Source: Croceivirga sp009797885 (GTDB taxonomy: Bacteria; Bacteroidota; Bacteroidia; Flavobacteriales; Flavobacteriaceae). Taken from it: a stretch of DNA of 64,000 nucleotides. Under the pieces are notes generated by a model that searched no databases, was not told the DNA's origin, and saw nothing but the letters and a program-made list of their open reading frames with translations. Position 1 is the first letter of the stretch. Each line of letters starts with the position of its first letter. Made by a program: the position numbers and the translations under genes. Below are positions 53,146 through 62,402 of this stretch, piece after piece. The stretch is from the NCBI GenBank assembly GCA_045866215.1, contig AP035880.1:1488001-1552000 (forward strand). The letters are read 5' to 3'.

Positions 53146-54053
53146 TGGAAACGACCTATTACAGCAATGGCAAATTGTTGCTTTCCGCTGAATATGCTGT
53201 TTTGGATGGGGCTTTGGCATTGGCGGTTCCCACAACATATGGGCAGTCACTGGAAATCATACCTTCGGATTCCGCCACTTTGGAATGGCAAAGCCTGGAA
53301 CATTACAATGAAGTCTGGTTCAGTGCGACTCTCGACACCAAAACCTTTGACATCCATTCTTGTTCCAATTCGGAATTGGCGGAAACCTTAAAACGGATTT
53401 TGACCCAGGCCAGGGAACTGAATCCAAAATTCATTACCGGATCCAAAGGATACAGAACAACTTCCCAACTTAGCTTCCCCAGAAATTGGGGATTGGGTTC
53501 CTCCTCTACGCTACTGAACAATATTGCCCAATGGGCTTCCATAAATCCTTATACCCTGCTCGAACGTACCTTTGGTGGGAGTGGTTACGATATCGCCTGT
53601 GCGCAACACAACACCCCTATCCTGTATCAACTTGTTGACAAAAAGCCCACGGTCGAAGAAGTGGTTTTCCAACCCTCTTTTCAAAGCCAACTGTATTTTG
53701 TCTATCTCAATCAAAAACAGGATAGCCGGGCAGCCATAGCCAATTACCGAAAACAGGATTTTGATACGTTGACCTTGGTCACCGATCTTACCGGTATTAC
53801 AAGAGAACTTTTCCAGGCAACCACGTTGACCGATTTTGAATCGCTTTTAACCGAGCATGAAACTATCCTATCGAAAGTCCTAAAAATAGCCCCCATAAAG
53901 GAGCGGCTTTTTTCGGATTATTACGGGGCCATTAAAAGTCTTGGTGGTTGGGGCGGTGACTTTGTCCTTGCCACGGGAAATGAAAAAACCCCCAGCTATT
54001 TTAAAGCCAGGGGTTTTACTATTGTTGTTCCGTATTCGGATATGGTACTTTAA
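53145..54053 (+). CDS. GHMP kinase (GYDIA type), putative mevalonate-pathway kinase
   Basis: A 302-residue kinase of the GHMP superfamily, translationally coupled to HMG-CoA reductase. The N-terminus GKLLLSAEYAVLDGALALA is the GHMP first motif; the ATP-binding loop PRNWGLGSSSTLLN corresponds to PxxxGLGSSAA; the third element is GGSGYDIACAQ, giving the subfamily its GYDIA name, and a C-terminal GGWGGDFVLAT loop. By context it should phosphorylate mevalonate or phosphomevalonate, but the exact substrate of this subfamily is not certain. Confidence 0.88.
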   Translation: METTYYSNGKLLLSAEYAVLDGALALAVPTTYGQSLEIIPSDSATLEWQSLEHYNEVWFSATLDTKTFDIHSCSNSELAETLKRILTQARELNPKFITGSKGYRTTSQLSFPRNWGLGSSSTLLNNIAQWASINPYTLLERTFGGSGYDIACAQHNTPILYQLVDKKPTVEEVVFQPSFQSQLYFVYLNQKQDSRAAIANYRKQDFDTLTLVTDLTGITRELFQATTLTDFESLLTEHETILSKVLKIAPIKERLFSDYYGAIKSLGGWGGDFVLATGNEKTPSYFKARGFTIVVPYSDMVL

Positions 54054-56170
54054 TAAAAGGTTGCCCTATTATCCTCAATCTCCGCACTTTCTTTGAGTGC
54101 ATTGTATACACCGGTATTGACCGCGTTTCGTTTTTGATTGGTAAGTGTATTGGCAAAAGTGCTGAAGTTAGGCAAGGAGGCCCCTTCTTCCTTTTTGGTT
54201 ACTTTGACCATAAAAAGGCCTGTTTCCCCTTTGATCACTTCAGAAGTTTCACCTTCTTCCAGGGCAAATGCCCTTCCTACGACCAAAGCTTCCCTACCGG
54301 CCCCTGGAATGGTCGGGGATTTTCTTGTCACTGCAGTGGCATTTGAGGTGCTTACGCCGTGATTGGTCGCAAAATCCTCCAGTGTGGTTACTGTGGTGTT
54401 GGACATTATCTGAGCGGCCTTCTTCTCCTTTCGGATTTTTGGCAATGCCTGTGCCGATGCATCTTCCACGGACATTGTGCCTTCCTTGTACTTCTTGGTC
54501 AATTGTACCACGGCATAACCATTCGTTAAATCAAAGCGCTTGATGTTCCCGACATTGGTATCGTCATTGAAGGCCCATTGCACGATACTTCTTTGGGAAT
54601 CCAAACCGGGAAGGTTTTCATCCATTTCCTTGATCTTGTTCACGGGACGCACCACCAGGTCACTTTCTTTTGCAATATCGGAATATGCTTCAGCTTCGGC
54701 ATCGGAAACTGACATTTCGAATTTGGTGGCATCCGTAAACAATGCATTGACGGTCTCTTCGGAAGGTTGGATTTCCCTTGATAAGGTAGCGACTTGAAGG
54801 ATATCCTGCTTATCATCCACCCTTATGATATGAAACCCAAATTCCGTTTCTACCAGGCCTATGGATCCCACCGCATTTCCAAAACAAAAATCATTGAAGG
54901 CATCTGCCATAATCCCTTCCTGAAAATACCCTAAATCCCCACCTCTAGGGGCAGAAGGCCCATCGGAATTGTCCCTTGCCAGTGCCGTAAAATCAGCATC
55001 CGTTTTTTTGGCCTCTGCCAAAATCCTTTCGGCTTCCCGTTCTGCTTCTTCCTTGGTCCTCTTAATCTCAGGATTGGCCCGTGTGGCCCCTTCATAAGCA
55101 AAAAGAATATGACTTGCCTTTACCGAACCTTGGGGTTTTCTTGCCATTACCCTTGACACCCTAAAAAAGTCCCCATCCCTGTAAGGCCCATAAACCTCAC
55201 CATCCGCCAAATTGAAAATACTGTCCACAGCAACGGCGGGAAGGTCCTTTTTGGCCTTATAGATGGTATCGAATTTGGTATCGGAATTCCTATCCAGAAA
55301 AGCGGTCATGTCCTGGGTATTTCGAAAACCGGGAATGGTATCCGTAGTGTTGCGTTCTTGGATGTACTCCACCGTGTCCTGTAATAATTTGGCGATATCG
55401 TCCCTTACCGCATTTTCATCTTCTGTGGAAGCAGCCTCTTCAAAAAACACAAAACGGATATCCCTTGCTTTCTCCTGTTTAAAATCTTCCTCATTTTCCT
55501 TGATGTAGGCGGCTATTTCATCTTTGGACACCTGAATGGTGCTGTCCGGAATGGAAGTATAGGGAACCCGCACAAACTGCAAATCCACTTTATCATTGGC
55601 CAACTTATAGTCAAATTCCCCTTCGGATAGTGTAGCGCCCGATCCCGCTTTTATCAAATTGAAATAGATTTGCTCCTTGGCGGACTGCATGATCTGTTTT
55701 TCAATTTCCAACCAGTTGTCGTACAATAAAGGATTAGTTTCCCTCCAATCTGCAATGGCCGCCTTAAAAACCTCAGGGTTAAAAATTCCATTTTCATCTT
55801 GAAAAGAAGGGTCTTGGGCGTAACCCGTATTTTTTATGAAGTCCACGATCTGATCACTCTCCACATCAATGCCCAGCTTATTAAATTGCTGATTTAGGAT
55901 GGCATTCCTGATTTCTTGATCGTATACGCGGTTTACCAACTGGGTCGATGAAAAACTGGGTCCAAATTGGCGCTGGGCCTGTTCCAATTTTCGGGTAAAG
56001 TCTTCCCGGGATATTGGTTCCCCATTGACCTCTGCTATGGTTGAGCCAATTTTTCCCCCGGCAAAATCATTTCCGGTAAACACCCCGGAAATCACAAATG
56101 CGAACAACGCCATACCTATGATAAGGATCAATACCGTGGTGCGCTTCCTAATATTTTCTAAAATAGCCAT
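54050..56170 (-). CDS. PpiD/SurA-like periplasmic peptidyl-prolyl isomerase
   Basis: A 706-residue membrane-anchored foldase. A transmembrane helix (VLILIIGMALFAFVISGVF) is followed by a SurA_N-like chaperone domain and one parvulin domain, seen in KASHILFAYEGA, RGGDLGYFQEGIMADAF and FGFHIIRVDD. Long helical and beta segments resembling a second degenerate parvulin follow. It assists outer-membrane protein folding. Last gene of the coaX to ppiD run, converging on the GHMP kinase gene with a four-base overlap. Confidence 0.93.
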   Translation of the reverse strand: MAILENIRKRTTVLILIIGMALFAFVISGVFTGNDFAGGKIGSTIAEVNGEPISREDFTRKLEQAQRQFGPSFSSTQLVNRVYDQEIRNAILNQQFNKLGIDVESDQIVDFIKNTGYAQDPSFQDENGIFNPEVFKAAIADWRETNPLLYDNWLEIEKQIMQSAKEQIYFNLIKAGSGATLSEGEFDYKLANDKVDLQFVRVPYTSIPDSTIQVSKDEIAAYIKENEEDFKQEKARDIRFVFFEEAASTEDENAVRDDIAKLLQDTVEYIQERNTTDTIPGFRNTQDMTAFLDRNSDTKFDTIYKAKKDLPAVAVDSIFNLADGEVYGPYRDGDFFRVSRVMARKPQGSVKASHILFAYEGATRANPEIKRTKEEAEREAERILAEAKKTDADFTALARDNSDGPSAPRGGDLGYFQEGIMADAFNDFCFGNAVGSIGLVETEFGFHIIRVDDKQDILQVATLSREIQPSEETVNALFTDATKFEMSVSDAEAEAYSDIAKESDLVVRPVNKIKEMDENLPGLDSQRSIVQWAFNDDTNVGNIKRFDLTNGYAVVQLTKKYKEGTMSVEDASAQALPKIRKEKKAAQIMSNTTVTTLEDFATNHGVSTSNATAVTRKSPTIPGAGREALVVGRAFALEEGETSEVIKGETGLFMVKVTKKEEGASLPNFSTFANTLTNQKRNAVNTGVYNALKESAEIEDNRATFY

Positions 56171-56278
56171 CTACCTGCTTCTTTTCGTTGATTTTAGTGG
56201 GCGAAAATACCATTTTCTTTTCAAATGGGAAAGCCAAAAAACCTTCCACGGAAACCGTACAAAGGTTTTATGAAACTA

Positions 56279-57574
56279 TTAATCCTCTTCCAGGAAGTGG
56301 ACTTCCACCAGGTCTATTTTGTTGTTGGAAACCTCCAATATCTTAAAAAGGTGATTTTCTGTTTTGATCTCCTCATCCTGTTCGGGAATCTCTTCCGTGA
56401 TATTGGTAATAAGTCCGCCCAAGGTTTCATACTCTTCACTTTCGGGAAGTTCCAGTTTGTAGTTTTCATTGATATAGTCGACTTCCAATCGGGCAGAAAA
56501 CCGAAAGACCCGTTCACTTAGGTGTTCTTCAATCAAATCGGTTGAATCGTGTTCGTCCTCAATCTCACCGAAGAGCTCTTCCACAATGTCCTCAACCGTC
56601 ATTACTCCGGAAGTACCGCCATATTCGTCCAAAACCACGGCCATGCTCTTCCGTTTCTTGGTAAGGACGTTTAAGATATCGTGGATCAACATGGTCTCTG
56701 GGACAAATTCCACGGGTCTTAGGATGTGTTTTATGGTCTTGGGCATTTTAAAAAGTTCATAGGAATGTACATATCCTATAATTTCATCAACAGTATCCTT
56801 AAAAACCAAAATTTTGGAATACCCCGTCTCTATGAACAGTTTGCTTAAGGTCTTGGTGGTTTCATGCAATTCTATGGCCATGATTTCCGTGCGTGGCACC
56901 ATAACCTCCCTGGCCTTTACTTCTGAAAACTCCAAAGCATTCTGGAACAGTTGTATTTCAGAATCTACCTCATCCTCTTCCTCCACGGTCTCCATTTGTT
57001 CCGTAATGTAATCCCCCAGCTCCAATTTGGTAAAGGCCAGTTGTACCTCATCCCCATCGGTCTTAAAAAATGTCTTAAGAATGAAATCCGAAATCTTAAT
57101 GACCATCCAGGACAGGAAGGAAAATAGGACATAAAAAACATAGGCGGGTAGGGCCAATACCTTTAAAAGGGTATTGGAATAGATTTGAAAAAGGACTTTG
57201 GGGAGAAACTCTGCGGTAATCAAAATAATGAATGTGGAAATCACCGTTTTTGACACCAGACGGAAATCCGTAAGCAGTACATTAACAAGATTTGATTTGG
57301 TGGGCAGTACGGTTTGGAACCAGTCCATGAGCACGTCCCCCATAAACAGTCCATAGACCACCAATGCAATATTGTTTCCAATGAGCATGGTGGCAATAAA
57401 CTTGGATGGTTTTTCCGTAATCCATGCCAAGACCTTTGCCAAAAAGCCCTCTTGTTTTTTCTCCAGTTCTATATGGATACGATTGGCCGAAACAAAGGCA
57501 ATCTCCATTCCCGAAAAAAAAGCGGAGAAAAACAACGAAATGATTATGACAACGTAAGCCGAGTCCACAATCAA
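56279..57574 (-). CDS. CNNM/DUF21 and CBS-domain membrane protein (hemolysin C / CorB family)
   Basis: A 431-residue protein. Residues 1-150 carry the DUF21/CNNM transmembrane domain (SAFFSGMEIAFVSANR at the start), then two CBS domains (about 205-330, with VMVPRTEIMAIEL and VVLDEYGGTSGVMTVEDIVE) and a CorC/HlyC domain at the end. Family members are linked to magnesium/cobalt transport. The gliding protein GldE belongs to the same family, but gldE normally neighbours gldD, and this gene lies between lptC and a PpiD gene, so I do not use that name. Confidence 0.9.
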   Translation of the reverse strand: MIVDSAYVVIIISLFFSAFFSGMEIAFVSANRIHIELEKKQEGFLAKVLAWITEKPSKFIATMLIGNNIALVVYGLFMGDVLMDWFQTVLPTKSNLVNVLLTDFRLVSKTVISTFIILITAEFLPKVLFQIYSNTLLKVLALPAYVFYVLFSFLSWMVIKISDFILKTFFKTDGDEVQLAFTKLELGDYITEQMETVEEEDEVDSEIQLFQNALEFSEVKAREVMVPRTEIMAIELHETTKTLSKLFIETGYSKILVFKDTVDEIIGYVHSYELFKMPKTIKHILRPVEFVPETMLIHDILNVLTKKRKSMAVVLDEYGGTSGVMTVEDIVEELFGEIEDEHDSTDLIEEHLSERVFRFSARLEVDYINENYKLELPESEEYETLGGLITNITEEIPEQDEEIKTENHLFKILEVSNNKIDLVEVHFLEED

Positions 57575-57777
57575 CCCTGTTCCCGTTCCTTCTTTCTAGC
57601 CTCGAATTTTTTAAAATACCGTCTTCGGAAGAAAAAATTAAATCCCGTTACGACAGCTAAAAAAATAAAGATATAGGCCCTGTTCCTGTCGGTTTCCCAA
57701 AAATTGAATGCCATGTAAACGGAGAGCAGGGAAACTATTAAATTGATGTAGATGGTATACTTTAAAAATCCTTTCAT
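57571..57777 (-). CDS. Small two-helix membrane protein
   Basis: A 68-residue protein with two hydrophobic segments (TIYINLIVSLLSVYMAFNFW and AYIFIFLAVVTGFNFFF) and a basic, RRRYFKKFEARKK-type end. It overlaps the lptC gene and the CNNM gene by four bases on each side (ATGA-type), a strong sign that it is a real, co-translated gene. Function unknown; conserved position next to lptC in Flavobacteriia would be worth relying on more than sequence. Confidence 0.75.
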   Translation of the reverse strand: MKGFLKYTIYINLIVSLLSVYMAFNFWETDRNRAYIFIFLAVVTGFNFFFRRRYFKKFEARKKEREQG

Positions 57778-58379
57778 TCTTCTTCTTCTTTTATAGTCAT
57801 TAATCCAAAGGTTTTATGGGCACTGAAAAAGGTAAACTCACGGTTAAAGTCCATTCCCTGTCCATCCATTACGGTCCCATCTTCCGGATTGGTGTATGTA
57901 AATTCCGCTTCGGTAAAAATCCATTTATTCTTACGATCCCAATACAATTGGGGCGTTTCGAGCTTTTTGCCATCGTGGCTCTCTATGACCACATTGCCCT
58001 GCAAATCTATGACATTGGTCTGTGAATAGATAATTCCGTAGTCCGCCTGAATAACACTTTTTTGGTTTTTTTCATCGAAAAAATCCACCTGTAATCCGTT
58101 GGGAAAAACCTTGTATTTAAAACTTTGGTTATCATAATCCTCATTCAGGGGGCTTTTCAATATGGCAATGACCCTACTTGTTGCCGAGTCTTGGGTGGAG
58201 AGTTCTTTTTGTGTCTCGGTATAGGTTAGCGTAAAATTGGTGGCCACACCCTGTGGATAGTTCTTCTTAAGGGCTTCCTGCCCCACGCGTTTATAGCCAT
58301 CCCCACATCCCCAAAAAAGGATTGCCACAATCATGGTTGTGGCAATCTGCTTTATATCATATGCTGTATTGTGTTTCAC
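57774..58379 (-). CDS. lptC: LPS export protein LptC
   Basis: Periplasmic bridge component that passes LPS from LptB2FG to LptA; 201 residues. It starts with GTG at 58379 and has an N-terminal hydrophobic segment with a lipobox-like LFWGC, suggesting a lipid anchor. The LptC/OstA-like beta-jellyroll shows in SVIQADYGIIYSQTNVIDLQ and GNVVIESHDGKKLETPQLYW. Two bases after the TPR protein; overlapped by the 68-residue gene. Confidence 0.9.
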   Translation of the reverse strand: MKHNTAYDIKQIATTMIVAILFWGCGDGYKRVGQEALKKNYPQGVATNFTLTYTETQKELSTQDSATSRVIAILKSPLNEDYDNQSFKYKVFPNGLQVDFFDEKNQKSVIQADYGIIYSQTNVIDLQGNVVIESHDGKKLETPQLYWDRKNKWIFTEAEFTYTNPEDGTVMDGQGMDFNREFTFFSAHKTFGLMTIKEEEE

Positions 58380-58381
58380 CC

Positions 58382-59755
58382 TTATAAGCTCGGTACCTTT
58401 ACACTACCTCCAACCCAACAGTTAAATGTTACGGTCTTTCCGCCCATATCCGCATTAAAGATCATGGTTTTGTCCGGAGCCCTTTGGGCATAGCTCGACG
58501 CCGTTTTGTTGGCCCTGGATGCCAATGAAGGGTCTACCCTGCCTGCTTTCCTGGCCATCTCTGCGGCCTTCCAATAAATGGCACGTTTATTAAACGGGGT
58601 ATCGCCACAGGCATTGGCGCTGCTGGCATATAAATTAGCAATGAGCAAATACGCCTTACCATTGGCAGAATTGGCATTGATTGCCTTTTGGGCGTAATTT
58701 CTGGCCTGGGACTTACTATTCTTTCTTACGATAGTCGCAATCTTGTACAAAATGTTGGATTGTCTGTAGGAATCCGTTTCCAATTCCACTGCCTTGTTAA
58801 AATCGGCAATGGCCCCTTTATTATCCCCATTTTTTGATTTTAGGGTTCCCAGGTATACGTATACGTCCGCAGAGGGATCCAATCCCGCTTGTACCTCAAC
58901 CATCTTGCTGAACAAGGGGTCATCGGTACATTCTTTGGAGAACATCCTTCCCACTGCCCTTTTCACCCAGGTAATGTCTCCTTTTTTGGATTCAAAACTC
59001 TTCTCATATAATGGAATCAAGTTTCCGCAATCTGCCAAGGCCCCCAATTTGGAATCTATACTTCCGGAAATCTTACCGTAGGATTCAGAATTGACGGTGG
59101 CCGCCTTTTTCTGTCTTTTTTCCTTGGAGGTCAATGCAGTACCTGCATCCTCTTTGGCAATTATCTTGGCCAGAATATCGGTTTGTTTCTTGTTTTCCTC
59201 TGCCGCCTTTTCCGTCACATCATCATAGGTGTCAAAAACAGACTGTAGGTCTTTTTTCCCAGCGTTGTGCAAGTTCACCAAACTGGAAAAATATAAGTAA
59301 AGCGCCTTAGGATTTTTGAAATTATCCCGGTCTTCCTTAAACGCTTTATCCAACATATTGAAGAGTTGCTCATCCGAGGCCATTTTGTTGTCATACATCA
59401 ATAACGTCTTATCAATAGCCACTCCCGCTTTTGGAAATTTGGTAGGGAAATATTTTAAACTATTATCAAACAAGGCCAATAGGTCCTGGATATATCCATC
59501 TTTGTCGGCACCGGATGAATTTTTGATCTTGTGCTTCAAAATCCTTTCGCCCAATGAGAAGTTGGCCTTATTGATATCCGGACAACTGTCATAGACCATT
59601 TTCCAAGGCTCGTAAGCCGCATCATAATTTTTAACTTTTGCGTGTTCTGCATAAATGGAGAGATTGGTCATGCACTCCGGGTTTTGAGCTTGGGCAATAC
59701 TTAAACCCATCGACATTATGACCGCTATCATCGTTAAGTAGAGTTTCTTCTTCAT
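58382..59755 (-). CDS. Secreted tetratricopeptide repeat protein
   Basis: A 457-residue exported TPR protein. I start at ATG 59755, giving a clean signal peptide (KKLYLTMIAVIMSMGLSIAQA); an upstream in-frame ATG adds ten residues before it. The body is helical with TPR units, the clearest being KSKNGDNKGAIADFNKAVEL and ARNYAQKAINANSANGKAYL. A Lys-rich coiled region (about 170-235) interrupts the repeats. The end KTVTFNCWVGGSVKVPSL is non-helical. In the coaX-lptC operon; probably an envelope assembly scaffold. Confidence 0.85.
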   Translation of the reverse strand: MKKKLYLTMIAVIMSMGLSIAQAQNPECMTNLSIYAEHAKVKNYDAAYEPWKMVYDSCPDINKANFSLGERILKHKIKNSSGADKDGYIQDLLALFDNSLKYFPTKFPKAGVAIDKTLLMYDNKMASDEQLFNMLDKAFKEDRDNFKNPKALYLYFSSLVNLHNAGKKDLQSVFDTYDDVTEKAAEENKKQTDILAKIIAKEDAGTALTSKEKRQKKAATVNSESYGKISGSIDSKLGALADCGNLIPLYEKSFESKKGDITWVKRAVGRMFSKECTDDPLFSKMVEVQAGLDPSADVYVYLGTLKSKNGDNKGAIADFNKAVELETDSYRQSNILYKIATIVRKNSKSQARNYAQKAINANSANGKAYLLIANLYASSANACGDTPFNKRAIYWKAAEMARKAGRVDPSLASRANKTASSYAQRAPDKTMIFNADMGGKTVTFNCWVGGSVKVPSL

Positions 59756-59856
59756 TTTACTATATTTAAAGTGGTTAATGTACAAATTTTTATAGTTAAA
59801 CCTCTATTTTGGTTGGTTTTAAGCTTTTTATTTAAGAATTTTTTAAAATTTTAACG

Positions 59857-61131
59857 TTAGTTTATTTTTCGTTGAATAAACCATTGGTCATTTAGCGAAA
59901 GTCCTATACTCACATTTAAATAACTTTCTTCCAAAAGTCCTCCGGCCCTGGTTCCCCTTCTGCCCAGTTCAAATCCAATGTTCAAATTGGAAAACCGATC
60001 TGATCCGGTTCCCACAATCGGTACACCAAATCCAAAAGTTATGCCAAAGTTGTTGATCTCCCTTCCTTCAACCACCAATCCCGTTTGGTCATATCGCAAT
60101 CCTCCACGATATGTAATTCGATTAAAAATCCCCGATAATGCCGAATAATTGGGCACATAATAGCCTCCAAATGCCATGCTGTTGGCATCTTCAAAGGCCA
60201 CATTCTCCTGCCCCAAAAAGGCATTTTCAAAAGAACTTAATCCTTGGAAGGCGTACTCTGCCCCAACAAACCATTTCTTATCTTCCCCATAACCTAGACC
60301 AATGGTGGTCCGGGTAGGAATCTTAAGTTCGGTATTTCTTAGGTTACGGGCATCCAAGTCCACATCAAATACTTCTATTTCACCGCCCTGCAATGAAAAG
60401 GAACCTATCTGTTGTGAATTTTGCGAAACCAAATTGATTTGGGTATCCACTCCCAAATGGGTAAACAAGGTATGCTTTTCCCCTATTTTAGGTGTGTAGG
60501 TTCCGCCAAAATTAAAATCAAAGCCATTGATACGGGATTCACGTCTATCCAGTGTTCCAAACTGTACATTTTGGGTGCTTTGGACCCTATCGTAATCCAA
60601 AGTGCCAAAGTTGAAATTCACCGTGGCCCCCAATGCAACGTTTTTGATCGGTTGAAATCCAAGGGAAAGAAACACCCTATTCAAACCTCCTTCACCGGAA
60701 AAAACGTTGGTAACGGTGTCCTGTGCCGCATTGGTAGTTTCGGAAATTAAATCATATCCTACAGAGGTAAAGGGCTGTATGCCAAAACTAATGGCCGTAT
60801 TCTTGGCCAGTGGGAAGCCCACGGCCAAATAATCCAAGTTGGTAACGGAAGTGCGCTGTGTCTCGGAATTGTCCCTTAGGCGTAGTTCCCTATGTGATAT
60901 CCCTGCCGTGTATGCCGTTAGCCGAAGTTTGGACAAGGCCGCCGGATTTCTTAGGTTGATATGAATGCTGTCCCCATAGAGTTGTAGGCCGCCCATCATC
61001 CTATTTTCAATAGTACCGTTGTTCCTGGTATCGCCAACGCCAAAATATGAGTACGGGGAAATTGTGCCGTTTTGAGCATAGATGCCAAAAGAAAGCAGAC
61101 ATGCCAATGCTATCAAAAAATTTTTGACCAT
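59857..61131 (-). CDS. Putative outer-membrane beta-barrel protein
   Basis: A 424-residue protein with signal peptide (KNFLIALACLLSFGIYAQ) and many alternating, aromatic-ended beta strands. The first block GTISPYSYFGVGDTRNNG and the NPAALSKLRLTAYTAGIS segment resemble FadL/PorV-type barrels of Bacteroidota. It begins at the base after the coaX stop. Substrate unknown; the location before a TPR protein and lptC suggests envelope transport. Confidence 0.82.
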   Translation of the reverse strand: MVKNFLIALACLLSFGIYAQNGTISPYSYFGVGDTRNNGTIENRMMGGLQLYGDSIHINLRNPAALSKLRLTAYTAGISHRELRLRDNSETQRTSVTNLDYLAVGFPLAKNTAISFGIQPFTSVGYDLISETTNAAQDTVTNVFSGEGGLNRVFLSLGFQPIKNVALGATVNFNFGTLDYDRVQSTQNVQFGTLDRRESRINGFDFNFGGTYTPKIGEKHTLFTHLGVDTQINLVSQNSQQIGSFSLQGGEIEVFDVDLDARNLRNTELKIPTRTTIGLGYGEDKKWFVGAEYAFQGLSSFENAFLGQENVAFEDANSMAFGGYYVPNYSALSGIFNRITYRGGLRYDQTGLVVEGREINNFGITFGFGVPIVGTGSDRFSNLNIGFELGRRGTRAGGLLEESYLNVSIGLSLNDQWFIQRKIN

Positions 61132-61860
61132 CTAATGTTTATTGTATTCCAGTAGGTAATTCAGCCCCTCCAAAAGGAATTTAGAATTGGCAAATATGGA
61201 ATTTTTTAACCGTTTGGCAAAAAAATGGGAATCCCCGCCTGTTAAAATAACTGTTAAATGTTTAAAGCGGTTTTTGTATTGATCAATGGTACCGTCCAAC
61301 TCATGGCAAATACCCTGCATTACGCCATTATGCATGCTGTTTTCCGTAGTATTACCAATAAAATTGACAGTAAATTCTGGCTCCAAATGTGGGAGTTTTG
61401 CCGTTTGGTTGTGCATTGCCAAGTAACGCATACGAAGTCCGGGGGATATGGCCCCTCCCAGGTATTCCCCATCATCGTTCACCATATCGTAGGTGATGCA
61501 CGTTCCCATGTCAATGATCAAAGTATTGCCCTTAGGGTTATTGTAAAAGGCCGCTGTGGCCAGGGCCACCCTATCCATCCCCAGGGTCTGTGGTGTGGCA
61601 TAACGATTTTTGAAAGGTATTTTGGACGTGGCGGAAAGCACATGGACCTTACAAAAAAGGGAAAGGATTTTATGCTCTTTATGTTCCAAATTGCCCACCG
61701 ATGAAATTATGGCATAGCTTATTTTTGGGTAAACTTCAAAAAACTGCTTTACCTTGGACAGGAAAAGACCGGATTCCGAACTTTGATTGGCAATCAGTTT
61801 TCCCCTATCAAAAACAGCGTATTTGACTAAAGTATTTCCAATGTCCACGATAAGGTTCAT
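61132..61860 (-). CDS. coaX: Type III pantothenate kinase
   Basis: First step of coenzyme A synthesis; CoaX type uses monovalent cations and is not feedback-inhibited. The ATG at 61860 begins MNLIVDIGNTLVKYAVFDRG with the phosphate loop DIGNT; an extension to 61893 is not needed. Further motifs: GMDRVALATAAF, LIIDMGTCITYDMV and GGAISPGLRMRYLAM, and a last GGD near VILTGGDSHFFAKRL. 242 residues, normal. Heads a seven-gene minus-strand run. Confidence 0.96.
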   Translation of the reverse strand: MNLIVDIGNTLVKYAVFDRGKLIANQSSESGLFLSKVKQFFEVYPKISYAIISSVGNLEHKEHKILSLFCKVHVLSATSKIPFKNRYATPQTLGMDRVALATAAFYNNPKGNTLIIDMGTCITYDMVNDDGEYLGGAISPGLRMRYLAMHNQTAKLPHLEPEFTVNFIGNTTENSMHNGVMQGICHELDGTIDQYKNRFKHLTVILTGGDSHFFAKRLKNSIFANSKFLLEGLNYLLEYNKH

Positions 61861-61922
61861 GGGACAAAGGTCGGCAAAGAACAGCTTACTCAAAAAAGCA
61901 GGGCTCTTTTTGGTGGCAATAA

Positions 61923-61953
61923 TTTGTAAATCCTAAATTTGAAACTATATTTG
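61923..61953 (+). promoter_or_regulatory. Promoter of tRNA-Phe
   Basis: TTTG (61923-61926), 19-base spacer, TATATTTG (61946-61953): a perfect match to the Bacteroidota TTTG / TAnnTTTG pair. It is 27 bases before the mature tRNA. Confidence 0.85.
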
Positions 61954-61980
61954 CAGCCCTTAAATGGGAAACCTTAAGGA

Positions 61981-62053
<73 letters not shown>

Positions 62054-62060
62054 CAAAAAG

Positions 62061-62100
62061 AATCCGTAAGTGTTTTATTGTAAGACATTTGCGGATTTTT
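62061..62100 (+). terminator. Intrinsic terminator of tRNA-Phe
   Basis: AATCCGTAAGTGT (62061-62073) pairs with ACATTTGCGGATT (62085-62097) over 13 positions with two G-U pairs, followed by a T run. Seven bases after the tRNA. Confidence 0.85.
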
Positions 62101-62402
62101 CATTTTTAAAGGGTGTTAGAAATAAGTGAATGATTGTTCATTTACCAATTCTACTGATGAAAATAAGCAAAAGTCCTTCCAAACACAATCAATAAATCTA
62201 AATTTTCAGCAAATTCTATATTACAATTACTAAACTTAAAATTTTGATTTTAAAAGAAGAAGGTGGGGGTACACAAAAAAATTTGGTCATGAATATCCTT
62301 ACTTTGTGGGTGGATTAGGTCTTCGGCACACAAAACCGATGACTTGGTATTTTAAATGTGTCAATTTACCTATACCCATGGTTAACCATGACACCTAAAC
62401 AA
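62101..62402. other. AT-rich intergenic segment beside tRNA-Phe; no gene seen
   Basis: About 300 bases without a credible reading frame. It holds an imperfect copy of the tRNA 3' end and its flank: GGGGGTACACAAAAAA at 62265-62280 against GGAGGTACCACAAAAAG at 62044-62060. It also holds a perfect 14-base palindrome CATGGTTAACCATG (62377-62390). These may be relics of an integration event. Confidence 0.5.
62358..62394. repeat. Palindrome and outer dyad past the Ntn-hydrolase-like gene
   Basis: GTGTCA (62358-62363) and TGACAC (62389-62394) form an outer dyad; the palindrome CATGGTTAACCATG occupies 62377-62390, overlapping its right arm. No T run on either strand, so it is not a standard terminator for the gene ending at 62403. 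Confidence 0.4.

Noticed and set aside
56279..57574. Naming the CNNM/CBS protein GldE
   Set aside because: Same family, but the neighbourhood (lptC, PpiD) is not that of gldE, which adjoins gldD; the family is also widespread outside gliding.
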